Positions 35,801 to 46,935 are shown, counted from the stretch's first letter. The stretch is 64,000 bases of DNA from Fasciolopsis buskii (GCA_008360955.1 LUCM01005711.1:124178-188177), one strand, 5' to 3'. Translations and numbers: made by a program. The notes: generated from the sequence alone by a model not told the origin.

Positions 35801-36917
35801 AATTTCATAGTTTTTACGCACTAAAGACTTGATCTGAAGATAATTGAATGAAACTTGGCCCCCACATTTTAGTGCATATTTTTGCTCAATCGTCAATAGC
35901 CGATGGCAACAAAATCCTCGCGTACAATAGACGTTATTCAACTTCGCAAACCGTTGACTTATCAATCACAGGACAAAAATAGAGAACATGATATATTATA
36001 GTGTATGCTTGGACAAACACAATCTACTGTTGGTCGATTTTACTATAGGCAGATTGTAATTGAAATGGTCGCTTTGTACACCATAACTCATTTCCCTCAT
36101 TTTTGCTACTATTGTGAAGACGTCAGTTGGATTCCATTGGATTTAGACCATTTCCGACAGTTTTATTGATCATTTGAATCTGGTTATTCGGGTTCTAATT
36201 TTTTTCTAGCGTAACATTTTCGCTATAACGAACATCAATTAGCATACCCTAATTTTTCTTGATAGGGAGAAGGAAACATCCGAATGTGTACTTCTCGATC
36301 CTATTGTTTACAAATTACAAAGGTAGTTCACACATTTACAGTTGATTTGCACAATCGGATGGGTGATTAAACACCTCGCCTATACATTCATGACGTGCGA
36401 TCTGTTGATTCACTGACATTTTGTTCGTAGCAGATGGTCGTACACACACCTATCCACCTAAACATCTGAAAGTTCGTACAATGTAGCTTATGCTAAGTGA
36501 CCGGTGTGAAAGAAATTCTGGTTTGTGAGTTTGTGATTTACGACCGGAAAGGGGCCGCGACACGTGGCGGACGCGTCACCTATCCCTCGTACTATTCCGT
36601 CCGAACTCCCCGATCAATTCGTCATCCCCTGCGGGTTTGAGGTCAAACCAACTGTGCTCATTTGCACTGGTAATTCCACACCGGACATCAATCGAGCCAG
36701 GTCAATCACGTCTTCAGTTTGTCTGAAGTAAATCACTTCGTCTGACTGAATTATTTCCTTGGCTTTGTTTGGTTACATTGCAAATAGGCTTGTTGAAGAC
36801 TGTAAGGCTGAATGCGAAAACCAGTAGGTTAATCCAGGTTAGACGCTCCGTAATTCACAGCGGTTAGCCTACCGGCTACCAACCGAGTGAGCGCCATTAA
36901 TGTTCGGCTTGTTTTGC
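32881..36917. other. no gene recognised
   Basis: Contains a CA microsatellite (34862-34892). A GC-richer block at 33410-33830 contains a 78-codon frame (+ 33572-33808) that I do not recognise. Another GC-richer, CpG-containing stretch with CACGTGG lies at 36540-36740. Neither can be tied to a gene. Confidence 0.35.
34862..34892. repeat. (CA)n microsatellite
   Basis: About thirteen CA units after a short imperfect lead-in. Confidence 0.95.
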
Positions 36918-37095
36918 CGGCGGTGGCCAAGCGGCTGAGTTCGTGACGCTTGGACGCGAAGGTCGCGGGTTCGATTCCTCCCATCGTCGGCCAACTTCCT
37001 CACTTGGCAGCCCTCTGTTGACCGAGGCCCCCTTTCTGAAAAATGATGTCCATTGTTATTTCATTAATAAAAGAAGTTAAAGATGAATAAAAGAC
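36915..37095 (+). mobile_element. tRNA-derived SINE family A, copy 2
   Basis: The clearest copy. GCCGGCG at the start can pair with CGTCGGC at the end of the head like a tRNA acceptor stem (one wobble pair). The A box is GTGGCCAAGCGGCTGAG and the B box GGGTTCGATTCC (about 36966-36977). It continues into a tRNA-unrelated body ending in TTATTTCATTAATAAAAG. Extra bases between the T arm and the acceptor half and the attached tail show that it is a SINE and not a functional tRNA gene; the head is closest in style to a Leu/Ser-type tRNA. Confidence 0.82.
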
Positions 37096-37779
37096 CCGAA
37101 TATAGTGCGAGCTAATTAGAATAGATTTGAACATTAGCGTTTTGGTCGTGCCTCAGTTTGTTGGTTTTCATGGGTTCTGACGGCGATCAAAAACCCATGG
37201 GAAAAAATGATCTGGTTTCCTATTTCGTACAAGCTATGGCAGGTTGGCTGTTCGTGGAACAAACTGTTCTCATTACTAGTCTCTCCTCGACGTATAGACG
37301 TTCAGTTTTCACAAACATTAATCTTACACAAAGGTGCACTGGCCTGGCCTTGCTACCTTACAGTCACGCTCATTCAAGAGTGGGATAAAAAAGTGAAACA
37401 ATTATTATCATTTGTATTTTTATTATTATACTTTACCACTATCAGTGAACGCTTCCTACCAGATAGAAAAATGCTACCTAATATCAACGGTAGACCGCAA
37501 ATGTTTTTTTTCTACTTAGGCAGTACCACTTTTGTTCGTTAGGATGTGCGATGGGAATGGGACGGCAAAATTCCTGTTGGAAGGAGACCAGAGAGAAGAA
37601 ATGCACCCATGAAAGGGATCGGTGTGCCGAACGGACTAGAACGAGAAAGAGGGGGAGAGAGAGAGAATAGTATGATACCGGTGCAGTGTCACAAAGTATA
37701 TTTGTGTAGGCGGTATCGATATGGGGCTGGTGCATAGCTCCACGGTCAACTCATTTGGAACTGAGTCGAAAAGGAAGAT
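37096..37779. other. no gene recognised
   Basis: Several overlapping short frames on both strands; an AG-rich tract at 37640-37670. Nothing recognisable. Confidence 0.4.
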
Positions 37780-38965
37780 TCATCATCATCATCGTTCAGC
37801 GTTAAACAACAAGGCGAGCCTCACTGATCGCTGCCTTTTCCCCAGAGTTACACGTTTCTGTAAAAAGAGTGAATATTCGAAGCAAACAGGAAGTGAAGCT
37901 ACACGGGCGGGAAAAGATAAGACGCTACTGCGACCAACACATGGAACACAGTCTAACTGTACAAACACACGTGTTTTCAATCATTCTGATTCGATAGAAA
38001 ATGACAACACGATCACCACTGTTCTCGGTCCACTGCCATATCCTTCAGTGTTTTCAGCCAGCAAGTCGACGAGACTTTCAGACCTCGACCACGAAGACGT
38101 GAGACACCTACTTTACCTGAGTTCTCTGCATATTTTCTCATCCCACTTTGCCAATTTCATCTGTTGGCTTCTTGGCTTCTTACATTCCTTTGGAGGAACA
38201 CAAAATAGGGAACGATATGGTGGACGAGTGTTCACCATCCGCAACAAGTGACCCAACCAGTGCAGTCTACTAAGTTTCACATGGTGAAGTAAGGTTTTCT
38301 CAGAATTGACAACTAGTACTACATTCCTGACGAGGCTTGAGAAAATTTGAGCTAACAGACTGAAAACCACGTACTACACAACTTGACAACGAATCGTTGT
38401 GAGTATCGGACGTAGAGACACTATGGGTATGCAGAACGTGCATAAGGAGCAAAGAGATTAGGTTGGAGACAGAAGAAACAGGTTGAATAAAAGAGAAGAG
38501 ACTCTGAGCCGTAGCATACTTAACACTACTCACCACTCAATGCACTGGGCAGTGTGGTTCTGATTATCCGGCTCGACGACCAATGCAGTATGGAATTATT
38601 TATAGGTGTGTAAATCATGGGGTTTGATGGATGGGTGCTACTAGGGGGTCAAGCCACTAAGTAGAAGAATGATTAGGGTTTTCAACCAAAGCCTTTGGTT
38701 TTAACGAGAACCTGACCGCAAAACAGCGAGAAATGGGTGAATAGAAGCCCATCTAATTGGATCAATTATTCTTCCACTGGTTTTTCCGGCTGAGCTGCTA
38801 ACTCAGATCAAACCCCTAGTGGGAGGACCAGGAGACTACTTCGTCAGGCATCTACCCATTGACCTTCCAGGCATGACTGAATCTCTGACTTAAGACAAAC
38901 CATCCTGTATAGCTCGTTGGATAGTGGAGGCACGCAAGCCTTCACATCAAGTCAAGGTGTAGTCT
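37780..38965 (-). mobile_element. RTE-like LINE copy lacking its middle
   Basis: Read on the minus strand, 38965-38340 matches the LINE 5' region at 16.3-15.0 kb. It passes near 38340 directly into the C-terminal coding end and 3' end (38340-37780), which matches 12.36-11.79 kb (shared CKSRLHWLGHLLRM-like block around 38280-38230, and a CATCAT-type terminal repeat at 37780). Endonuclease and reverse transcriptase are missing. LINEs usually lose their 5' end, so loss of the middle is unusual. It may be a non-autonomous derivative that keeps both ends. The site that received the Merlin insertion in the other copy is empty here (38764-38771). Confidence 0.75.
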
Positions 38966-39218
38966 CGTGACAGCGAGATTAATGACGAAACCTTTTACCT
39001 AATCTTCATTAACTGCAGGAGATCAAAATAAAATGAAAGGTGCAATACATCTTAAAAATAGAATTGATCGACTATGATACGATTATCACGAAGTCACAAT
39101 AGCAAAGATACGTTACGATCGCTGCATAGGTATTCCGGAACAGAAGTGGTTCCCGAATCTTTCTGTTATTATGACAGCATCTCTCGGCTCACGCGGTCGA
39201 TTCGTGAGGAGAATTTGT
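38966..39218. other. no feature recognised
   Basis: Short gap between two LINE fragments; nothing recognisable. Confidence 0.5.
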
Positions 39219-39375
39219 CATCATCATCATGCGTTCGCTTGCTTTAATAGCCACCCTCCAGTGCCAAGCCGCGTACTGGACCTGCTTCACTAACCCGTGC
39301 TGACCACGGCCGATTTGAAATCCAAAATCACGTAAGTTTTCCCTAGTCCGGGAGTTTAGACTATTTGCCATATGT
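39219..39375 (-). mobile_element. LINE 3' end fragment, other RTE-like family
   Basis: A minus-strand frame (39371-39189) ends in a coding-like tail (WRVAIKASERMMMM) that runs into a CATCATCAT terminal repeat at 39219-39233, the kind of short-repeat end made by RTE-like LINEs. It does not match the 3' end at 37.78 kb closely, so it would be another family. Only about 150 bp remain. Confidence 0.4.
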
Positions 39376-39539
39376 AGTTCTTCTAATCTATTGCGTTATT
39401 CTCTTCTCAACGATCGAGAGCTGACTTCGGTTTGTATTTGGCAATCAGAAGCTATTCACAGGATTTTTGTCCCGGTTTCACTTTTTATCTCTCGTCTTTT
39501 CTTTCTTTGTGAACGGATCAACGGAGTACATTGTTTCAC

Positions 39540-39668
39540 TCAGGAAGTTGACCGCAGCAAACAGAGGGCTGCCAAGTGGGAAATTTGACCGACGGTGGGA
39601 AGATTCGAACAAGTGACCTTCATATCCAAACTCACTTACCTAATCCGTTTGACCACTACCGGCCAGCC
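39540..39668 (-). mobile_element. tRNA-derived SINE family A, copy 3
   Basis: Reverse-oriented copy: on the minus strand GTAGTGGTCAAACGGATTAG (A box region), CTTGTTCGAATCTTCCC (B box region) and CCCACTTGGCAGCCCTCTGT, the last shared almost exactly with the 36.9 kb copy. The tail is diverged. Confidence 0.72.
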
Positions 39669-40479
39669 CCTGAGGGAATGCGATCTAGTTATTGCATCCG
39701 GAACGGCTTTTCCAACCCCAACGCCGCGTCTTGTGCCACGTATGTTAACAACAGGTTCAAGGGCTTCCCAAATGTATATGTGGAACTACTTGGACAGATT
39801 TGATGATTTGCCGAATCCTGATAGATAGCCAAACACGTGGTGATTACGGATGGAAAAATTCCCATTTGGTGTTTGCCTGGATGGAGTGATATACTGGAAT
39901 ATTTTTCAAATTCTAATGACTTGATAGATTCACATCAGTGAGGTGAAACCCACGACTTTGAAGTCCGCCGTGAAATTTCGTCTTGTTAGTCCAGTAGCAG
40001 TCTCAAGCGATCTTTACTCGATGTCGAGGTATGCTGTCGTTTTGGAGTAGGAAGCACTTGCATTAGTGCAATTTGTATGCAAGCGTTCGATCAGTTGTGC
40101 CTTGCTTTTCTGCTTGATTCCAGATCAAGGAGTGATTCTCATCACCCTGGTTGAATTGCTACCCAAGAGCATGTACTGGGGATTGCGGAAACACTGCTAA
40201 ACTTCTCGCTTTATTAACTCCAGACCGATGGGAATATTTGCCTCGAGGAAATGAAAAACTGTCCCCATGAACCCCATGAATCATAAATTCGGGGCAAAAA
40301 TATTCCACAGAAGTTGTTTCGATCTTATTTCCAAGTCCAAAACAAAATGAATTCAACAGTTTCAATATCTCAGTAATGTGGAGCGAGAAACGTCTAGAAG
40401 CTCCTTTTTAGAACTATCGTGCTACTGATTAAGACGGATCCCATAAATTTTACTAGAATCTCATTTAAGTCGTCAGCAA

Positions 40480-40680
40480 CGTGAATGGATGATAAGTCCA
40501 TTTAAGAATCATATTACGGAGAAGAAAAACCAATTTTCGTACCTTGTGTCCCCTTTCTCAAAGTTAACCTTGCCTGACCGACGAAAATCCTCCGACGAAT
40601 CACCACGTGATTGCTAAATGGATTTATCATCCATTCACACTCCTGATAATACAAATGAGATTCTAGTGAGAAACTAAGAG
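40480..40680 (+). repeat. dispersed repeat R2, copy 1
   Basis: Matches 61.00-61.14 kb: ACCTTGTGTCC, GACGAAAA, CGAATCAC, TTTATCATC and GA(G/A)ATTCTAGTGAGA occur in the same order and spacing. No coding capacity recognised. Confidence 0.6.
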
Positions 40681-40816
40681 AGAAGTGTACCAGTACATAG
40701 TCGGCTGGACAGGAGAGTACTGGGTACGCTTACCTGACGAGAGGCAATAATCGCCAAAACCTGTCGTGTTCTTCCGGGGAAATTTCGCCTGTCCATCCGT
40801 ATGAGAAACATACTTC
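40681..40816 (+). mobile_element. right half of the foldback MITE
   Basis: GGACAGGAGAGTACTGGGTA followed by CCTGACGAGAGGCAATAATC and CCAAAACCTGTCGTG corresponds to the right arm of the 24.0 kb element. The matching left arm is absent. It ends with CCATCCGTATGAGAAACATA, a sequence also found at the edge of the foldback at 60.9 kb. It may be a broken element inserted in or recombined with repeat R2. Confidence 0.55.
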
Positions 40817-42531
40817 TGAGAAGGAAAACCTATGAGTTTTGTGTCACAGAGACAACAAATGTAGAATCAAATGAAGAAAAAACAAACTTATACACCATGC
40901 AGCTGTTTTACACCTCCAGTCCAGCCTCCGGACAAAACGATTACACTGAAAATATAATTTTACACGATTTACAGTATCATTTTAACCAGGGGGAATACTA
41001 GAACACCGTACACACGGGGCACACGTAATTTTGATGCATGTTCACAATCGTCGAGTCGTGAAACTCGTATTCGTTGAGATGCCAACTGTTGTCCAATAAA
41101 TCACTCGCCAGCATACAGAATTCAAGACCCAATTTATCCTGGTTTGATTTGTAATTGCCCAATAGTTGAATTCTGCATTTTAGTGAGGGTTAATCGCTTG
41201 TCAGTTCTTCGCCAATGAAAGCCCCAAACAATTGCTATGCGACAGTCTTCAAGGACTGTTTCTCATTTATGCTCCATTTCACAATTTTTACTCAGATTTT
41301 ATGGTAGCGTGTGTGTGTGTGGGGGGGGGTCGAGTTTCACTCCTAATTATCAATCGGCATCGAAATGGTGTTTTCGAGATGTTTGTTTTCAAGTTGCCTA
41401 GTGAGGATCCTTTGAAAGTGTTCGATATAGTTCCAAAGTGTGAAGTGAAATCAGATTGCATGGAGATTCACAAGAAAATTGTTTGAGGACTGTGTGACGA
41501 AAGGTGTGGCATTGGGATGAATTACGCGGAAAAATAGAGGTGATATACGATTGGGCTCTTTCATCATAAACCGTAAACACGAAGCCAGGACTAGATTTTT
41601 GACCCAGAGAGAACACAGTACAATAGGGCTTAAACCATGAGTGGATTCTACCAGTCACTCCTATCCAGCCCAGTACAGTTTTGGCCTAGTTGAGTCGTCC
41701 CGAGAAAGTCTATGGCTTATTTGAAAGCACGCTAGTTCAGTTTAGTTTTTAGGCCTTATTATTTCTGAGAATGACGTTACGAATCGGCCATCAGATTAAG
41801 CCAAATTGGAGGCCTGTGCACGAGTCTGAGAATCCCCATACAAGAATAAGAATCGTTGTGATAGGGCTGAGATCCGATGAGAAAAGACCATGAAGCCGAA
41901 ATAATTTCGAATCGTTTATCAACGAAATTCCACTGGTGAAAACCCATTTCAGACCTAACTGCACAGCACATTTGGCCGTTTGCAACGGCTAGTGAGTGAA
42001 GGAAGCTAGCTTCCAAGACGGTGATCTATTATCCAACCAAATGACCACAAGGTATCCGAACCACTGAAATGATTGCGCATGTCGACAGTCTGACGAGTAC
42101 AGTAGACGAATTCGTGATTGTTCCGAATGTGAAACACGACTTCCTCCCTTCATGGACATCACTGACTGTTAAGCGGGGATAGAGATCGAACAGTGAGTGA
42201 GTGAATGAGTGAGTGACAAGGTCAATCGGAAGAGATTTCCTCACAGTTCAAGTGGAACCCGCATAGGTAACAGACCCATCTTGTGTGACACAATCGGGCA
42301 GGCCGTGTGAGAGGCCTGCTGTGTAAGCCAGATTAGATGACCTCATTATCGTGTGCGCATTGATTGATTAATGGAACCACCCGCTTGTTTATTTGTTGTG
42401 CGTGTATGTGAATGTGTATTTACATGTGTGTGTGTATGTATGTGTGCGTGCTGGGTCTGGTTTGCGTTTATTAACCCGCTCAGTGTGCGCAGCATACAAA
42501 CAATGCGCAGCTTCTTTTCAACCGTAGCGAC
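40817..42531. other. no gene recognised; hairpin near 42.3 kb
   Basis: GCAGGCC (42298-42304) and GGCCTGC (42313-42319) form a 7-bp perfect inverted repeat about 200 bp upstream of a candidate exon. A GT-rich tract lies at 42410-42450. Possible promoter region of the bZIP gene; this is inference from position only. Confidence 0.35.
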
Positions 42532-42723
42532 ATGATGTTACCCTCTGAGAAACGGGCAAGTCACAGTCGGACGAATGCAACCATTCGACCGGAAGAACAA
42601 GATCAGCCCATTGAATCACCTCGCGCAATGCACCGAGAACATGTTCCGCGCGCACCTTTTATTCAGTTAGGGGATTGCGACAACATGGTTCCACTTAGCC
42701 TGAACATTCGCTTTGAAAGATAA
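42532..42723 (+). CDS. candidate upstream exon or leader ORF before the bZIP gene
   Basis: A 63-codon frame starting ATGATG, rich in charged residues and Ser, on the same strand and about 1.2 kb upstream of the bZIP exon. It ends in a stop, and no convincing in-frame splice donor (GTAAG or similar) is seen inside it; a donor-like GAGGTAATC occurs just after the stop (about 42748). So it could equally be a leader ORF in a 5' untranslated exon or chance. Function unknown. Confidence 0.2.
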   Translation: MMLPSEKRASHSRTNATIRPEEQDQPIESPRAMHREHVPRAPFIQLGDCDNMVPLSLNIRFER

Positions 42724-42984
42724 CTGATTGAACTTGATACAAAGGGAGGTAATCTAAGATAGATGGCTTCGCAATCTAAGTTAGTTCACTCAAATTTGAT
42801 GACGTTTACTTTTTGAAACTTTGTATCTAAGTCATAACAGCCTTAGTGGTTTTTGCACTGGTTGCGGTCCTTGGTGTAGCTATAAACATTGCTTTGGAAG
42901 AAGCATTCCGTCATTCCGTATTGTGTTTAACAATGAACGTTCGAGAGAGCGATTACACGTGTATCAACCCATTTCGATTATTGG

Positions 42985-43050
42985 AAATGTATGAGACTTG
43001 AATTCACACTCATGCACGGTCCACGTCTTACCGCTAGACTATATAAAATG
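42985..43050 (-). repeat. tRNA-like relic
   Basis: On the minus strand TAGTCTAGCGGTAAGAC is a good A box and AATTCAAGTCTC a damaged B box. Together they resemble a decayed tRNA or SINE head. It lacks a proper T arm, so it is not a tRNA gene. Confidence 0.3.
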
Positions 43051-43870
43051 TCGGCAAACGACCAATTTACCGACACTGGTCAATTGGATTGAACGCCTGA
43101 CATCCAAAATGTTTGAAATCCCAATCCGCCGGTAGTGGGTGATAGATGGCAATTCATTCTTCCCAGGCTCTTTACCAAGCTTGACCTTGTGTAGGTCTGT
43201 TCCCCTCCCAATTTCGGGGTCAGGGTTACCGGTTCGTTCTCGGGTACAATAGGGTCTAGTGGCTATGATTCAAGCATCCCAAATGAGAGCTAAAGATGTG
43301 CAACGTCATGACGAATATAGCTACTGTTTTGCGAAACCGAAAGAATAAAGACAGAACAATAAAAATAACAATGCTTTGTCTTTAACCAAACGGAAGGTCC
43401 TGTAATTGTTACAAGTCTGTATCTATCTCATGATTATGATGATCAGAGGCTTGGTCATTGCAATGCCGCACTGTTGTTTATCCCGAGTCGGCTTACGGCA
43501 CCTTCGACAAGTGGCTCTTCCGAACATTTCTTGGTTGCAGAATATTCCGATACTTTTTAATCCGAACATCTTAAAACAGCATAACTCGAGGTTATCCGTC
43601 TGAGTTCAAGTTTAACGAGCCACGGGTAAACAGTCCAGAGTTCTGGCTAACGGCTGTTGCAAAAATGTCATAGATAAGCACTGCCCTTCAGGACTCAAAT
43701 GACATTTTTATTCAAACAATTAAGGGTTCCGTTTTGTAAATATTTGTTAAAATGGAATACTACTTTTAGTATACTGAAGAGATGAATTCATAGATGTCAA
43801 CATCTGTCTGGAATCGAAAAATGAGCTTAAACAGAAGATATGGCTTCTGTACACTATCCATCTTATGCTC

Positions 43871-43886
43871 TTTCATTCTGTTACAG
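43871..43886 (+). promoter_or_regulatory. 3' splice site of the bZIP exon
   Basis: Pyrimidine-rich TTTCATTCTGTTACAG directly before the exon. Its use would begin translation of this exon in phase 0 with Ala-Ile-Ser-Ser-Asp. Confidence 0.65.
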
Positions 43887-45146
43887 GCCATATCATCGGA
43901 TAGGAATGGTTCACTGTCGACCGTTGATTTGTCGCAACTTCCAGAAACGTTGATCAATTCGTTCTCACTACGAAATCAACGAACATTGTCCACTACTTCA
44001 CTCCCTTTGACCGGAATTCCAAACCCACCTTCAGACTCAGCTCAATCCCCGTTTCCACTTAGTTTTTCATCGACTACTTCAAATTCACCCCTAGCTTCTG
44101 CTCTGCTATTCTCGGTTCTCGGTGCTGATTTACGTCCGATGATTCCGCAACTGACTAACCGGTTCCGAGCTAGTTCGTGCCAACCGTCAGGACGACCACT
44201 TTGGACATCATCGGAACCCGGCTGGCCATGGCCTGAATCAGCCCGAACGGAGGAGGATGGACCGTTAGATTTGTCAAATAAGTCGCCTAACCCTAGGCTG
44301 GAATCTCCATCCGAACCGGTCAGCTGTAGGAACGTTGCAGCCACAACCCCAGTCCCTTTATCTGTGCCTGTCCCCTCTGTTCAAGATTCAAGTGAATCAG
44401 AGGCAAAAAGTATACCAATCCACCATGATGAAAAATCACCCATTGCACGTCGTCGGCGTACCGCAGTCTCAAGACGGTCAAGGAAACCTGTACGACAAAA
44501 GCATCACCTGAACGCAAAACAGAATTCAGCTTCTCAGTCTGAAGAATTATCGACCACAGATTTGTTTCCTGTAACTCAACTAACTTTTCAACCAAGATTT
44601 CCGGTCCTGAGCGATACAGAAGACTATAAGTTTACTACTTCATCGGACAAAAACAGCAATAATCCACGGGTCCGTGGTCGACGTTCGCACAGCGCCAGTG
44701 ACACTCCTCTTGCCCGTGTAGACAAACCAAATCGGACGTCAGACGAGGCAGCCGGCTCGGATGTGTCCACCATTTCCGAGAGCCACTGGTCTATCAATCG
44801 ACCAACCGCTTTGACCCAACCTCGTCGAACCTCCTCCTCGTCGGGAGTGAATACCTCCCGGCCCGGATCGGATCCGAACATATGCAATCCGCGAATGCGT
44901 CGATATCCAGAAATGACTCCCACCGAGGCAAAAGATCAAGCCTATTGGGAGAAACGGGTCAAGAATAACGAGGCGGCCAGACGATCACGTCGAGCTCGTA
45001 AAAGCAAGGAGCAAAGTTTGAGAGACTATGCCGAGCGACTGGAAAAAGTAAATACCCAACTGTTAGAGGAGATCAAACTACTGAAGAAAGAAGTCGTTCG
45101 ACTCAAGTCCGCCAGTGGAGAGAAGAATGGAGCGGAACGAGAATGA
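43887..45146 (+). CDS. PAR/NFIL3-type bZIP transcription factor, terminal exon
   Basis: Nuclear DNA-binding factor expected to bind TTAYGTAA-like sites as a dimer. Numbering from the ATG at 43794 (450 codons), the basic region KDQAYWEKRVKNNEAARRSR is at 380-399 and obeys the bZIP rule N(392)-x7-R(400)-x9-L. The zipper has leucines at 409, 416, 423, 430 and 437, with Asn420 at a central 'a' position. YWEKR.KNNEAA.RSR is the PAR/NFIL3 style. Residues 157-161 read PLDLS, a motif known to recruit the co-repressor CtBP. The rest is Ser/Thr/Pro-rich and probably disordered. I start the exon at 43887 because TTTCATTCTGTTACAG (43871-43886) is a strong splice acceptor in phase 0; the 31 codons before it look like a signal peptide, odd for this family, and are probably intron. 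The first exon is not identified. The zipper ends 13 residues before the stop, so the C-terminus is complete. Confidence 0.9.
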   Translation, partial: AISSDRNGSLSTVDLSQLPETLINSFSLRNQRTLSTTSLPLTGIPNPPSDSAQSPFPLSFSSTTSNSPLASALLFSVLGADLRPMIPQLTNRFRASSCQPSGRPLWTSSEPGWPWPESARTEEDGPLDLSNKSPNPRLESPSEPVSCRNVAATTPVPLSVPVPSVQDSSESEAKSIPIHHDEKSPIARRRRTAVSRRSRKPVRQKHHLNAKQNSASQSEELSTTDLFPVTQLTFQPRFPVLSDTEDYKFTTSSDKNSNNPRVRGRRSHSASDTPLARVDKPNRTSDEAAGSDVSTISESHWSINRPTALTQPRRTSSSSGVNTSRPGSDPNICNPRMRRYPEMTPTEAKDQAYWEKRVKNNEAARRSRRARKSKEQSLRDYAERLEKVNTQLLEEIKLLKKEVVRLKSASGEKNGAERE

Positions 45147-45272
45147 CATTTTATTTATGACACAATTTACATTTCCAAAACTGTACACATTCCTTTCGTG
45201 ATGGGCTGAATTGCCATAAATCATGCTGTATATAGTTTGGGGTTAACTAATTTACATATATTCTAGGAGAAA

Positions 45273-45278
45273 AATAAA
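45273..45278 (+). terminator. polyadenylation signal of the bZIP gene
   Basis: AATAAA 127 bases after the TGA stop, in AT-rich sequence; suitable distance for 3' end formation. Confidence 0.65.
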
Positions 45279-46899
45279 CAGAATCATTTTCTATGAATGA
45301 AATGTATTCTGGGCAAGAATGCGAGTGGAAAATGTTATAGTTGTCGCACAATATTACTAGCAAACAGAATATTGGCCAGTCACTCAATCAATCTAGGGTA
45401 GAGGATGATTTGATTGAAGACCTCGGCCACTTGGTTGGTTAAGGGTCATGAACTGATCAGCGATTTGAATGAAAAAGGGACTTCTGAGACTAGAGTCCAG
45501 TGCACCAGCGTATTCTAATAAATTTCCACGTACTATTTGGACAAATCAATGTTGCTGTATCTTAAGTGGAAACAGTTTGTGCTGATTTACTTGTACACGT
45601 GGTAACAATCAGCACTTCGGTCGGCCGAAATGACAAATTGCATTGGAATGAACGCATGGGTAAAAAAGGCGAGTGTTACCGGCGAGGAGACAGAGGGACA
45701 TTTTCCAATCGGAACCCGGTTGGTTGACTGAGCTCATGTACTGGGTTCCAAGACATGCGAAACACTGTTAATCGTCGAAAGAAACCGTAGCGGTTTAACT
45801 GAATGATGATCTGGTCAGTTTTCAAACATATTCTTGTTTGACGCCACGGAGATTGGCCACTATATCATTAGCTTTGTCGTATTTTCCCATCATTCGTTTA
45901 CTCATTGAAATTTTAGTAGTATTTTAATTTAAGAAGTTAAATTGCGATTTCAGCGAAGCACATATTGACCTGGGAGAAGTTGTGATTTCGGTTCTCACTA
46001 GATGCTTGCCACGAAGCCAAGAAGTTGATTCGGAATTAGTTTTTGGAAGTAACAAATTAATGAAGTCTTGATTACATTTCAGTGATTTTGGTTTCCTTTC
46101 TGTTTGAAGATATCCATTTCCAGGACCAAAATTATTAAGCCCGAAATGTTCGGTGATTCGAGGGCTTAGTTCCCACCCTACCGAATTGCCCTTAAGAATG
46201 GAAGCTGAACTGCACGGGATTAGGAAAACGATTTACTGGTGTGCCAAGTTCCCGAGGAGGGGAACAAAATTGAAGATACGCTATAATCGAGTCTTTTAAA
46301 CGGATATGACTCAAACAATCAATAAATTGCGCGATAACACCCACACCGATGGATTAAATTAAGCTCAATCATTTACTGTAGCTCCAAGTGATCCGCGATT
46401 GGTGAAAGTTCGCTAGTGAGCTAGGCATTCCGTGACGGAGATGTCTGTTTGTTTTGTCTCAAAGTTCTTGAGTATCTTGTAGGATAAAGGCTTTCATTGT
46501 CTTCTTTTCTGTGTGCTAGGAGCGCAATCAAAAGCCATCCCAGAAGCCAGGTAACTTATTAGTACTAATAGCGGTTAAGCTGTAAATACTAGTGATGGTC
46601 GGGCAGTCGGAACGAATTTGGAAGGAACAACTGATTGCCTATCAATTGATCTACTTAAGAATGCGGACGTGGAAAGATCCATGCTCGAAAAATGAATTTG
46701 TAATCATAGCGCTCAGAGCTGCTACCAGTGCATGGTACCCCGCAAGTGGTTTACACCGTTTTTCTGCAGTAAATAATCGACTGTAAATTTCTTTACTTCA
46801 ACGGAATTCACATCCAGGCATGGATACGAAGTCATCTACAATGTCGAGTTTGATCACACAGTAGAACTAAGGAGTTTCACTGTTTGAGAGCTATTTTTG
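45279..46899. other. no gene recognised
   Basis: Downstream flank of the bZIP gene; only short random frames. Confidence 0.5.
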
Positions 46900-46935
46900 A
46901 CCACGTTTCGACTAGCTGCATTCTTCTCAAGGGGA
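46900..46935 (-). repeat. hammerhead-like core, copy 3
   Basis: On the minus strand CCCCTTGAGAAGAATGC, then AGCTAGTCGAAACGTGG. The outer boxes are the same as in the cores at 29.8 and 55.0 kb, but the internal stem is poorly paired. The inverted arms seen at 29.8 kb are not evident here. Confidence 0.35.

Noticed and set aside
36915..36995. A tRNA gene
   Set aside because: A and B boxes and an acceptor-like stem exist, but extra bases disrupt the T arm/acceptor junction and a SINE body shared with two other loci follows.
42985..43050. A minus-strand tRNA gene
   Set aside because: The B box is damaged and no full cloverleaf can be drawn.
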